Source: Icerya purchasi (lineage: Eukaryota; Arthropoda; Insecta; Hemiptera; Monophlebidae). From it: DNA of 64,000 nucleotides. The position numbers and the translations under genes are program-made. This document shows positions 1 through 14,309 of this stretch, piece by piece. Within the stretch, counting starts at the first letter, position 1. Every line of letters begins with the position of its first letter. The notes beneath the pieces are model-generated. The model did no database searches, was not told the origin of the DNA, and saw nothing but the letters and a program-made list of their open reading frames with translations. The stretch spans positions 31,507,183 through 31,571,182 of the forward strand of contig CM077116.1 of assembly GCA_039619475.1 (NCBI GenBank). Reading direction: 5' to 3'.

Positions 1-3000
1 AGATTATCATTAGCCAAGAAGTGAAAGATACTGATGATGCTGAACGACCGCCCACAAGATGACATAAATGTTAGGAAACGACCAATCGTGTAAGTTTTTA
101 CTCATCAGCAACGAAACTTATTTTTACCTAAACAAGATCGCGAATAAATAAAACCACCGCGTTTACACCAATGAGAATCCACAGATAATAGTTGAAAAAT
201 CCTTACACTCACACGAAAGCAACAGCGAGTGGAGTGCTGTCGCCAAATCGGGTGCCGTTGGGCCGTAATTTTTTGATGGTAACGTGAACACAGTACAATA
301 TAAGATTCTACTGCAGTCGTTTGAGATTCCAGAATTGAACAGAAAACCAAAACTAAGCCGCAGTTGATTCAAACAAAATAGAGCCAACCCAAAGGAAACG
401 ATAGAATTGCTGTGTAAACATTCGAGAGATATGCTATTTCTCAACTAACGCCGTCTCCGTGACTCCCGCCCTTATCTCATTTATCCATGGCGGCTACTCA
501 AATATAATTTTTAAATTCCCGGTCAAAATCTTCAGGATTTTCTGGTTACTAAAATTTAATAAGAGCTTACAAGAACCTTCTTCCGGTTGTATAATTACAA
601 ATTCAACAAATTGAAGCGAAGGCAAATAAAATATCAGTAGAAACAAGAAAATTGTAAATCAAATTTTTAGTTTTTTGAAGTTGTTTTGTTTACATTTTAA
701 ATAATTTACCGTTATAATGACTACTAATTTAAGTAATATATGCTTACTTTATTATTACAAAAGTTATAATGAAGTTTATAACAGACTGATTTACTCCTTC
801 ACCATTTAAATAGTTCTAACTGATAAGATTTATTTGACGTCTAATATTTACACGCCAACTTCAAGGGGTTTAGCTTAAGCCTCTCCAAAAATTTTACTGA
901 GAGGGTTCAACTTAAATGCACGATAAAAATTTTTTTTATGCGTTTAGTTAAAATTTTAACTAAAATGTATCGTCAATAAATGTAAATATTATTCATCATA
1001 AAAATAAACCTGCTGTTATAGAAAAAGTATTTTAATCGAAAAATTAGAGGCTAATTGTAAAAGAAGAATTGGAATCTTTTACGTTACTTTTGATGTTTGT
1101 CAGCAGCAACATGTTTTATGCAAATAAAAAAGAACTACGTAATTTATTATTGGGTAAAGTACATTCAAAAATGCATTTATTTTTTGCTACAAATAATTCT
1201 TTTTATCAAAACTCTTGTTTGGGTATTTTTACTTTTTTTCCCGGTTTGGGTGGCCACCCTGTTACCTTTATGATTATTTCTTGTGGAGATATTTGAAAGC
1301 GTGAGCTTGGCAAACCTTTTGGAAAAATTAAGTCAATATTCACCGCAAAATGGCGAATATTACTCTGACCATGTTAAAAAATGTGCATGATAATTTTGAA
1401 AACAGATTAGTTTAGTGCATTTCCTGTAATAGCAAACATTTGGCTAGTATTGTTTTTTGGAAAATGAGAAATATAAACCTTCATGCACCTAGCTTTTGTT
1501 ATTCTTTGGTCGGTAAAGTTGGTAAGTGAGAAAAATCCCTATTTGAAGTGCGTCAGGTTTCTCTACGCAACCCTATCCTTTTAGCTTAATTTAAACGGGT
1601 ATCGTAATAAGCGTCGAGATGTGCTTCAAGTGATAATAAGTATTTTTTATTTAATTCTTAACACTTACACAGTCACGCGATCAATCCAAATTGAAGATAC
1701 TCGTAACAAGAGAATTACTTTCAGAGTGATCGGAAACCGTTACTGTTGATTATAAAGCGTGGGACAATATTTAAATATGTTAATTCAGCGTAATCTAAAT
1801 CACTATTACAGTTATCGAATTATAACTATTATTTTATTTCAAGAAAATAAAATTACCTGTTTTATTCGAGGCGATTCTAACTCGGATCTTTCAAAACTTT
1901 TATCAACTTGCTGCGTGCTATTATTAAGATAAGCCTAAACAAAAATTCACGGCAAACGTTATTTTATATTGTCGGGAAAAAAAAAATCGAACATTTAAAT
2001 TTATTTTTTAATAAAATAAAACGTACATAAACTTTGGTAACCTGATTGAATAATAATATTTTCGCTTAAATATAGATTATTTTGTTGTTTTTTTTTCTGC
2101 AAGAAATAGACTTTGTGAATTATATTTGTCAAATAAATATGGATTATCAGATAAGCTATTTTAAAGCTGCAACGGGCTAAAATCTAAATTGTTTGTTTAA
2201 AAATAAATAAATAAATAGATTTAGAAAAATAAAGAAATGATTAAAAGCAAGAGGAATATTGTTTTATTATTACCTTTTTTTTTTTTTCCATTAGTGAAGA
2301 CAGGTTAAAAAATAGACATTTCAAAGTCACCGACCTTGTTGTAAATAACTTTAGTTTCCTGTCATCGAATAATATCAAAGTTTACATTCCGAATAATTTA
2401 CAGCATAGAATGGATGGCATATCAGGTGTCTTCGTCTTTGTGAGAAAACGATATCTTAAGGAACATTGAGTTCTCAATCTCTGTTACTTCTATTCGTCAA
2501 ATTTATCGTTCTTCCGAGGGTAATAAAATTCCTACCCAAGATTTTATTTTTATTTTCAAACTTCGATATTTCGTTTCTTCCACTATTGGCCTATGCGGTG
2601 TTCGATGTGTTTTTGCTCTTCGATCACAATGTTAGATACTGTTATGGTTCCTTTAATATATATTTTCATAGTTCTTTCAAACAACTTATCCCTGATTGTA
2701 ACAACCTTCAAGAACTGTCCTTTACTTTAATTGCAAAGGCTTTCATTGCTTTTACGATCGATCTTATCGGAAATAGGTAAAATAAGAGAATGTTAAGCGT
2801 AACGGCCTTTGAAAATATCTTCTTTCAAGAGGCTCTCACTTTAAAAAGAAACAACTTAATTTCATAAGCATTTACCTATACTGATTAAGCCTCAGTGTCA
2901 TTTCCGTTGTATAATACTTTTTCTAAATTGCCTATTCCCCTTCGCTGTTTCATTTTAATTCTACTCCTCATTCTAAATTTTCCGCTTTCCATAAACCGCA

Positions 3001-4508
3001 TATTAAATCTCCTTATAAATTTTTTCACCCAGCCACCTCCTCATCAAATTATATTTTTCCTCAGCCCTTTAATAGACGGATTTTTAATAAATTTTTTCCT
3101 CAATCACATATATTTCCATTACAAACTATAAATTCTTCTTGATTTCTACTAAAACTAACATTTCCTCCTTGACCAATCCTACTAATTTCTTATTTAGACA
3201 GCCATCATGGAATTTCTACTTTTGAAAAATAATTTTTTTTTCCTCCTCTTTTGTTGATTCTTTATCTTTTTTTTTCCAATTGACAATATTCATTTCCAAT
3301 AGTCAATCACGCTTCTTATATTTAAGCAGGTAGTAAATTTTTATAAAAATCATGATATTGTTGTTTTTAAATAAACTGAACGTTTTCTTTTTTTATTAAT
3401 TAAAGCACTCACCGAAACCGGTGACATTTTTCCATGAGTACACAATGATTTTTCACTAGCACGGAGATACTTTTTTTCTATTCAGTTATATTTATTATTT
3501 TGCCGTGATTACTTATATTCTCTTAATTGATAACAGATGCTATTAAACGAATTATTTTATTCTTTTATAATACTGATTATTTCAAAAAATACAAAAAAAA
3601 AAAAAAAAAAAAAGAACAAGGAAAAAACGAGAAAGATAGGCGATATACTATTACAAAGTCATTAATAACACGTTTTAACATTCCCGCTTCTTCTACTAAA
3701 AAATATATTCATTTACTGCAGATCTTTATTTACTCAAGGCCTACAGATGAATAATATAATTGTTTTTCCCTTCATTAATGAGACAGTATATTTTACTCTC
3801 ATATTCCACATAAAATCTTAATTTTGGAAAATTTTGCCATGCATTTATTAAATAATAATTAAATCGAAAAACAATAAATTAAGTACCAAATAGAAGCTGT
3901 CATTTTTAAATTAGTGCGAGGTTACGAATATCAATTAATCGCAACCATCATAAATAATTAACCGAGAAAAACCAAACGAACAAAATCAATAAAAATGTCA
4001 AACAGAATTCTCATTTTTAAATATGCTAAAATTACCGTGAAAATTTCTTTAAAAAAGCTCTTTTTGTACTAACTATATAAAGCTCGAACTAGTGATAGAA
4101 TTATTAAAATTACTTTGGCTAATATTCTTACTTTTTAGGAAACACGATAACCTGGAAAATAATTTTCGCAGAATAACCCCAATCGAACAATTAAAAATAA
4201 ATTCACCTAAAAAAACCATAAAATTCGTCAAAACAAAAATGGTTTTTATGAGATTGCAAAGTTTGCGCTTTCGCAGATGCCGATTACGATCAAAATCTGA
4301 AATAGTATCATTAAAATGTTCCCTATATTTTTGAGGAAACTAATAAATTTTTCTTCAGGGAAAATATTCTATGTAACTATATGAGGATTCGGAAAATTGC
4401 TGGTTAAAAAATTTGCTCAAACAGATGATATTCTGTGAAAGAAAAGTGTAGTGTACAATAAAACCGGCATATTTATTACTGTGTAAATTACTTTACGCGT
4501 TAACTTAC
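1..4508. other. No recognisable gene; presumed intron of TPR
   Basis: AT-rich sequence with only short chance ORFs. About 180-500 is clearly richer in G+C than its surroundings but has no reading frame I recognise. A poly(A) run lies at 3594-3613. About 2480-2830 on the minus strand has broken coding-like pieces that I cannot assign. I found no further TPR exon here. Confidence 0.4.
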
Positions 4509-4664
4509 CAACTTATTATCTAGTGCAAATTCCGGCGACGGTTGTTGGTTATGTAATATCTTGTATAACTTGCTTTTATTTTCTAAAAATATTATAACTT
4601 TTTTCTGATGTTCAATTTCCACTTTTTCTTCAGCCAATGATTTTTCCAGCATTTCGATTTTTTT
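4509..4664 (-). CDS. TPR exon 11
   Basis: Acceptor GCCATTCTAG, donor TTG|GTAAGT, 156 nt, 52 codons, phase 0. A coiled coil ends in SKLYKIL, equivalent to RDMYRIL of TPR. It is the last exon I can recognise in the window. The intron to exon 10 is only 91 bp. Confidence 0.88.
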
Positions 4665-7600
4665 CTAGAATGGCGATTAAGTTGGATTATGTACAGCGAT
4701 ATTAAAGTAATATCAACGCATTATTTTCGAGTATAGAAAATTTTCTAACACTTACTTCGAATTCTTCTTTATTACAACCGCCAAGCTGATTTTCCAAAGC
4801 AGCATGAGACTCGGATAAATCGCGTATAGTGCTAATTAATTGTTCGTTTTTTTCTTGAAGTTCCTCAATATCACGGAAAGGAACTAATTTGTGAGTTATT
4901 AACTATAACAGTAATTAAGACATATTAAGTACAAATCTATGCACTGATAATAATCAATAATTACATCATTTATAGGGATACTGTAAAAATTGAAGGTGAA
5001 AATAAATCGAAAAAAAAAGAATTTTTAATAAATTTCGGTACCAGTCTATTTTCTTATTGAACGTGAAAATCAATTGAAAAAACGATTATTAATAATTAAG
5101 TCTATTTTCTTATATTCTTCCAATTGATCCATTCAATTGTTATTATGTATCCATTTTTGACTTGAATCAATATGGGTACTTTTTAGATGGGATATCAAAT
5201 GCTTCCGAAAAATCGTATAATTTAATATTCTGAATAAATTAAAATTTTAGATAACATTCTATTTTCGTTACTATTATTATTATTATTATAAATATTAATC
5301 AATAAATTTAATTTAACGCGCCGAGGATAATATACTGCTACTACAGTCAGAAGATTTGTTGTGTGCTCAATAACCACTGCTGTAGCTTGTATTTCTGAGG
5401 TTTGGAAACCAATATTTTCGCAATGTTTTATGCTTTCTTTTATAATCACAGAGAGGATCCACCTTGGGATTTACCAGAGAGATATAATGTGTGACAGCAT
5501 TTATAACCAGCAATATTAGAAAAACTTCTGTTGGTGAAGTGTGATTCTGATACGAGTAATATGTCAATTTTTTTCCCTTCGGGAAAATAAATAATTTATT
5601 GAACGTGGTTTAATAGCCCGTTAGTGTTCCATTGTGCTATTCGCAAAAAAGTTGTCTTCATTTTACTAATTTAGATTATAATTTTTGATTTTTCATTCGT
5701 TAATTAATGTTTCTAAATTTTCAAAAAAAATTCATCTGCTTATGTGGAGGGAGCATATATTTAAATATTAATTATTGAGTTTTATTTGCGTTTATTTTTA
5801 ATACTGCTAATATGTGTCGTCTCTAGTCCATTATTTTATCTTCATATTCCGATTTTATGTTAAAGCCAATTTATCTTTATTCTATAACATTACTTACGCC
5901 TTAGAATATAGATTAATTTTTTTAGTTGTAATTTTTTCGTCCTTTTTCAAATTATTGATAATTCTAATACATATGTTAATATTTGCATTTGAAAAAAATT
6001 GATTTTGATTGGATTAGATTTTTTCATTTTTTTAATATCCCAATATTTAACGTATTTATTTTTACAATACACCTCATTTACACTCATTTGTTTTATCTTC
6101 TCATGTTTCATTTCAATTGATTTGTTTGAGGATTTGTTTACGTTCGTCCGTTCTAATCTACCGGTAAATCTAGTTTGTATCTCCATATACACATCAATAA
6201 CTGTACTCGCATATATTAACATTTATGATATATCACTAACATACACATACCCATAGACAGGATGTTATAATAGTCTATATCACATTCATCTTTTACTATC
6301 AAATACGAGGGTGATTTTAAAAGTTCCGGGCCTCTCAATAAAACAAATATATTTTTATGAAAACAGCGCTTTATTTCTCAACATAGTCCTCATTTAGGCT
6401 CACACATTTGCTCCATCGTTCGGAAAGTTTTTATTAATACCGACTTTGTAGGTTTCTTCAAGAAGAGGTCTCGAAAATATTCATCAACACCGACGATCAC
6501 CTCACTATCATTTGCAAATCTTTTTCCTCGGAGCCATTTCTTCAAATTGGGGAATAGATGATAGTCGCACGGTGCCAAATCTGGCGAATAGAGCGGATGC
6601 GGAAGTAATTCGAACCTTAATTCGTTGATTTTTGCCATCGCGATCATTATCTTGATGGAAAAGAACTTTTTTCTTCGCCAAATGTGGACGTTTTTTTTTT
6701 TTTTTTATTTCTTCGCTTAAACGTTGAAGCAGAGCTGCGTAATATGCTCCGTTTATTGTTTTACCTTTTTTAAGATAGTCAATGAAGATTATTCCACGTG
6801 CATCCTAGAAAACCGTCACCATAACTTTGTTGAAGGACAAAATCACCTTTGATTTCTTCGGAGCTGATTGACCTTTCTCAATCCATTGCCTAGACTGTTC
6901 TTTGGGCTCTGGAGTATAGTGGTGAATCCAAGTTTCATAAACATTGATGAATCAACGCAAAAACTCGGCTGTATTGCGATTAAAGTACTGAAGGTTTTGA
7001 GCTAAGATGTCTTTCGACGCTGTTTTTGTTCAGGTATGAGCAAACGCGGCACCCATCTTGCGCAGAGCTTGTTCATGCCCAAAACTACGTGTAAAATATG
7101 GTACACTCATTCAGACAATATGCCTACACCTTCAGCTAACTCTTTAAATTTTGATGCGCCGATCTTCCAGCACCGTTTTGTATATTTTTTCGACGATTTC
7201 TGGCGTAGTTGTTTCTATCGGGCGTCCACTGCGTGGTTCATCTTCTGTAACCCATCATAAATTCTACAACCCAGCGTTTAACGGTGCTTTTTGAAGGAGA
7301 AGACTTCTTTAACGTTGAATCGAGCTCAGATTGTATTTGCGTTGCATTTAAACCTTTTAAAAAAATATATTTAATCGCAGCTTGTATTTCGTTTTTTTTC
7401 CATTTTTTACGTAACACACGACTTCTCTATTTGAAACTGCCCCATAAAACTGGTAATACGTTTTCAAACAAGCTGAAACTTGTTCAGTGACGCTGTGAAG
7501 GATGGAACTGCACAACGCGCTCGATGAATTAACCCTAGCAGCGCTGTTTCTGGGCGAGGCCCGGAACTTTTCAAACCACCCTCGTATAATGATAAGGGCG

Positions 7601-7993
7601 ATGTTAACTGCCTGTCCGCCGACGACAACGGTTTCGATAGTAATAATAGTATAAATTTAGTTTTAATAATAACTGTATAAACTCACAAAACACAATTAAT
7701 TAATTAATATATAACTTGCCGACTAGTTTCGATTAACAAAAAACCATAATTCCAGAGTCTAATTGAAGTTTTCATAAAAAATATTTACTACTAAAACTAC
7801 ATATGTAATGAAAATTACACAGTTTGCTTAAATATGGAACAACCTATAACAGTATAAATATATCGATAATTCTAATAGAAATTCTCAATCTTCTTCATTT
7901 ATATAGGCTAAAAACAAAATCATTTTATTAATTTCTAATGTTCAGTAGATAATAATGATAACTATCAACCGATTAACTCAAATATATATGTAC

Positions 7994-8047
<54 letters not shown>

Positions 8048-11000
8048 CATAATAATAATAATCATAATAATAATAATAATAATCATAATAATAATCATAA
8101 TAATAATCATAAAAATGATAATAATAATAACAATGATATTATAAAAATAATAAGAAACCAATAATTAAAAATAAATACACCCAAAAATTTTTAATCTTGC
8201 CTTTTCGATCGCTTTCCTTCAGTTCTTCCTTGAAGTTTTAGAAGACTAACTTTAGTAATTCTTAAAGCTCCTTGTGTGTTCATCGCTCCTTTTATTTTCA
8301 AATTTGCGAGATTCATATTTTTCCCGTGTACCAATAAAAATGTTTTCGTTCACTTTTGTCAGGGTATATTAAGTCAAAAAACGATGGTACCATTATTGAA
8401 CGATACAATTTAGAAAAGATATTAATTTTTCGTCGAAAATTGTATAATATTTCTGTGATACATAAAAAAATGACTACATCATATCATATAAGATTTCTTT
8501 TTTTTTTTGTTTTTTTTTGGTAAACAATTTACACATTTATTGTATCATTCTATTTACTGTATTTAATCGCTTCATATTTTTGTACAAAATTAGCATAATT
8601 CAAATTTTTGATTGACCCCAAGTCATAAGACATACATATCAATAGGAGAAACGAATTTATATATCCTCTGTCGCCCATTAACTACTTCAGATGGTCCATG
8701 TTTTTTATTCTTATTGTAGTAGCGTCGATTGTAGGTTTCACTATATATTCCCTATTGCCTCCTACACAAACGTTAAATCTTCGTTATTGCGGGCACGCTT
8801 CGCTGTCTTTAGCAACCTTTTTATATCAGTTGTAAAATCGTCAGTTATATTCTCGAAGATGAGGTTAATTCGATGCAACTGTCACTTTTATTTTATCTTT
8901 AAATTCAATACTAATTGTATTTTTTTTCTCTCGACTAATTATCTTCAAAATGGTTGTCAGTGTAAATTCCCAAAATAGCAACCGATATACAGCCTTCGCG
9001 TCAAATTTCTTTAAATGTACATCTAGTTATTTTCGATCTTAAATCTTCATTTTTTTCATAAGCTACGCTTTTTGTACTATGACTTTGGCCCTTCTTGTGT
9101 ATTGATTTTTGTTATTTTCTGCCCGAGCCATTTGTTTTCGTGTTTCAGCTTATCTATTCTCTAATTATTTTCTTCTCCCTTATTAACGATTTATTTGATC
9201 GATTTTAGCATTAATATTTTTACATACAGTTTTAATTAATTTAATTTCTTTGCATATCTGATTCAATTTATCCATTAATTTTGCTATCCATTTCAACTAT
9301 ACGTTTGAATTATTTAAAATAAGCGAAATTATTACTTCACTAAATTAATACGACAACGAGATAACATGCGACTAAAAACTTTATCGGTTGTTATCGAATG
9401 TGTATATAAAAAATAAAAGTATATTAAAGCTTCCCTTCTTACTATATTCGAAAAAATCATGTCTAGATAAAATAACGAATAAAAAACAACACAAAAAACA
9501 CTAAAATAAATTACATCTAAACATTCTAAAAACATCATCTATTTTTTTTTTTTTAACATATTGTATATTTCTCTATCTAATTGTAAGTAACAATTCCAGT
9601 CCTTCATTTATTAACTGTAATTTCCCTTATTTATTTTACCTATTTAATTTACTATGTATTTTACAACTGTCTACTTACATCGTCACTTGTTTGTAAATCA
9701 GAATACCCGGGTGATAATTGCTGTTTCGAAGGGTAACCGCCTCTTGCAATTTGAATTTGATTTAATAAACTGCACACCTAAAATGAATCATTAAATTATA
9801 TAAACAAAAAATGGGGTAATAAAGTTAACACATACCTACAGGTCAGCGATAGAATAATTCTGGCAAAGATAAATACAAATCCAACAGAGACAGCAATTAT
9901 ACAGGTTTATATGCCCACAAATAAATACGAAGACGAAGAAGTAGAAGAAATATATAAACAATTAGAAGAAACCTTGGAATACGTGAAACCAAAAGAAAAC
10001 TTAATAATATTGGGTGATTGGAATGCGGTAGTTGGAAAAGGAAAAGAAGGAGAATGGGTTGGAGGTTATGGATTGGGCAATCGAAATAAAAGAGGAGAAA
10101 GACATAAAATTTTTGTAAAGAAAATGAATGGATAATAGGAAATACAATGTATAGACATCACCCAAGAAGAATATACACTTGGAAAACACCAGGAGATAAA
10201 AATAGATACCAAATAGACTATATATTGATTAAAAAAAAGATATAAAAATCAGATAAAACCGTGTAAGACATGTGCAGATATCGGAAGCGACCACAACACA
10301 TGGTAATAATGGAAATACAACTAAAATATAAAAAAAAAAATAAGTAAAAAAAGGAACAATTACGTAAGATGGGAAACGAGAAAACTAAGTGATGATGGAA
10401 TAAAGGATGAATATCAAAAAGAAGTAAAAAAAAAGATTGAATGAACAAATGAATACCAAAACCATTGATGAGAAATGGAATCTATTAAAAGACTCAATAA
10501 TAGAGGCAGCAGAAAAAAACGCTAGGAAAAGAAGAAAAAGTCTATAGAAAACCATGGATTACAAATAAAGTAATTGAATTAATGGAAAAAAGAAGACAAT
10601 TTAAGAACGTAAACACAGTGGAAGGACAAAAGACCTACAAGAGTTACAGGAATAAAGTGAACAGGGAAGCAAAGAAAGCAAAGATAGTATATATAGAAAA
10701 TCAATGTAAACAAATAGAGGAAAATATCATAAAAGGAAATGTAGAGAGCGCATATAAACAAATACGAATAAATTTTAGAGATTTCAAAAACAAAACGAAT
10801 GGAATTGAACTCGAAAATAAAAAAATAGCTGTAGAAGACGACGAAAAAGCGGAAAGATGGAAAAGATACATAGAAACTCTGTATAGTGAAGATAGCGAAG
10901 AAAATAAAGATAAGAATAATAAGCAAATAAAAGAAGATTTAGAAGGAAACAAATCAATAGATAATGTAGGACTAATAATAACTATAGAGGAATTTGAAAA

Positions 11001-12290
11001 AGCTTTAAAGGAACTTCAGATAAGGAAAGCGCCTAGATATGACAATATTAACAGTGAATTACTAAAAGCTTTAGATGAAGACACAAAAGGAAGGATATAT
11101 AAAGTTAATCAAAGAAATATACGAAAGTGGGGAAATTCCCAATGATTTTAATACAAGTAGGCTAATAATGATAGCTAAAAGAAACGGGACGAGAAAATGC
11201 GAAGAACACCGCGCAATCAGTTTAATAACACACAGTTCAAAGATATTAACAAAAATTATACTAGATAGAATTAAACGTAAAATCGAACAAGAGCTAAATG
11301 AAGATCAATATAGCTTCAGGAAGGGTAAAGGAACCAGGGAAGCAATACTGGGTTTAAAATTAGTAATAGAAAATAAAATAGAAATAAACGGGCCAATTTA
11401 TATTGCCTTTGTGGATCTTGAAAAAGCGTTTGATGGATGTAACTGGAAGTTGCTCAATGAAATACTGGAAACAATACATATAGACAACAGAGATAGAAGG
11501 ATAATAATAGAAGCATTATATGAAAATCAGAAAACAATAATAAAGATAAAAGATATAGAAAAAGAAGCAAGGATAAGAAAAGGGGTCAGGCAAGGTTGCA
11601 GCTTATCTCCAAATTGTTTAATATATACATAGAGCAAGCGATAAAAGAATGGAAACAAAAATATAGTAACGGTGTTTCAGTAGGCGGTATAAAAATAAGT
11701 ATGTTTAGATGAAGTATAATAACAGAAGATGGAAGAAGTGATCAAGATATAAAGGAAAGAATAGCAATGGCAAAATTAGCATTCAAAAAAAAAGAAATTT
11801 CCTGACATCTAGAAATATTCAGAGAGAAATAAAGAAAAAATTTATTAAAGTATTCGTATGGAGTATAGTACTATATGGTTCAGAAACTTGGAATTTGAAT
11901 CAACGGTTGAGCAATCAACTGGAAGCATTCGAAATGTGGTGCTGGAGAAAAATGGAGAGAATATCATGGACAGGAAAAATAAGAAATGAAGTATTAGATA
12001 AAGTTAAAGAGAAAAGAAGTCTATTAAGGAAATTAAAGGAAAGAATATGTAAATGGATTGGACATATATATAGAAATAATGAATATCTAACACAAATAAT
12101 AGAAGGAACCATGGAAGGGAAAATACCAAGAGGAAGGCCAAGACAGAAATACATAAAACAAACAAAGGAATAATACGTGAAAGCAAACGAATACGGAGAA
12201 ATGAAGAAAATGGCTTTATCCAGGAACTTTTAGAACATGGCTGTCCACCAATCTATCATATAGATTGAGGAATTAAGAAGAAGATATATA

Positions 12291-12341
<51 letters not shown>

Positions 12342-14257
12342 ATTATATAAACATATATGGGAGAAAATCTTAACATCACTTATAAAATAAAGAAATATAT
12401 TTAAACAAAGCTAAATGAAATAATTCCAAGTTCCGTAATGAATTGAAGTTAATAATTACTTGGCGATTTAAATCAGCTATCTTTTGTTTGAATCTTTGTT
12501 TTTCTCTGAAAGAAAGCGGTTGATTATTTTCTACTTCTGAAACTTTCTTTAAAAGAACTGCACGCTCTGTTTGTAATTCGTCAAATGCGACAATCATTTG
12601 TTCAACTGATATTAAACAATCCTCTGCCTCTAAACATTTACCTTTCAAAGCAGCTTCTTTTAATTCCGACTCCTTTCAAAATACAACAGACAAAAAATTG
12701 TTCAATATTTTCATTTAATGGCATAATCAGGAAAAATGTTTGGTCTTTGATTACATTTTATTATATTATAAATAATTATTTAAAGTAAGAATAAAATATT
12801 TAAAATAAAAATAATATAAAATATATCTAATTTTTTTTTTTATTATATTAAAATAAATGCAAAAATTAAAAGATAAAAAAGGGAAATCAATAAGACAGAA
12901 AAAAGTGGAATAATTCAGCGACTAATACTTCATTACCAGCGAAACTGCTGGGGAAATAAAAATTAATTAAAAAGACATTAATAAGCGTTCGTATGCAACA
13001 TTAACTCTTCTCTCTACATTTATAACGCTATCTTTCGAACGCCGTTGTGGGGACATCTCTGGATCCTGAGATAATAATAGTTCCTTACAATTTTCATAGA
13101 AGACTTGATTTTAATTGAATATGCTAATTTTTCATTTACGGTTTGCGAAGCAATTCCTAATCGCGTGACGTTTTATGCTACAACATACGACTTACATGAT
13201 CACTTTTATGAGCCACTTCAAATTAAATTACATAAAAAAGTAAATGTTTCATAAACTCAACAAAAATTTTTACATTAAGGAATAATATTTAACAAGGTAT
13301 ACATACATTTCTGCTAATATCATAATGTAACACTAGAGCAGCTCAATTAGAATGTATATGTTTCCATTTGGTGACTATGTTATAATATCACCATTGCCAT
13401 ATTTAATACATATATGTATCTTTAGATTCGTTTACACGTATATATATATTACAACGTAATTCTTAGGCTACCCCCCATTCGAAAAAATGTCCCAATTTTA
13501 TGTAACGCTAAATGTCCCAATTTTATGTAACGCTAAATGTCCCAAAAAAATGTCCCAGAAAAATGTCCCAAAAAATGTCCCAGAAAAATGTCCCAATTTT
13601 ATGTAACGTTTGTTATATTTTGTAGGATTTTTGTTATTGTTATTTAAAAAATGTCACAATTTTATGTAATGAAATATGTAACGATAAATGTAACGAAAAA
13701 ATGTCTTAATTTTATATAACGGAAGGTAAATGTTAGAATAGGATTTTTATGGTTATGTTATTTTTTGTGTGTGTTGATGCCAGTAAGAATTACGTTGTAA
13801 ATTTTGATCATTTTATACAAAGTATAGAAGAGAAAGAGACAGAAATGAAAGCAAGAGGGGTCAAGGGGCATAGCCCCTTGCGAGGCCAAAATGGCCGAGT
13901 TTATATATATATATATATATATAAATGTATTTATGAAAATAAACTTGCCCCACCGGTATACCCGGATTGGGGACCCCGTAAAAAAAACAAAAAAAAAAAC
14001 ACAAAACATTATAGGGTTAAACATACCGTAAAAACGTAATATATTTATTCTTTCTACCTTCAACGTAAATATGGCATAGCCACTTACACATATTTATATT
14101 TTTTTACATTAATGACTGCTTTTATTATGCTGGGAGAAATATGAAAATTTTATATCGATTAGAAATTTTTATGCAAACCGTAACGTAGCCAATTACAATC
14201 GACTCTTCTATAAGAATTATAGAAAATTTGTCCTCATGGTGAGATCCGAAGGATCAC

Positions 14258-14309
<52 letters not shown>

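Noticed and set aside
1..500. GC-richer stretch as the promoter or first exon of another gene
   Set aside because: No frame carries a recognisable motif, and TPR should still continue through here. Left unassigned.
7955..8164. Poly-Asn ORF
   Set aside because: Pure reading of the (AAT)n microsatellite.
10579..10952. Minus-strand hydrophobic ORFs resembling membrane proteins
   Set aside because: Antisense shadows of the A-rich LINE coding strand.
12975..13069. Possible extra TPR exon (acceptor CTCAG followed by an open frame DPEMSPQRRSK)
   Set aside because: TPR exons 7 and 8 join in phase and the length to the ARGG motif already equals that of human TPR, so there is no room for another exon, and no good donor follows.
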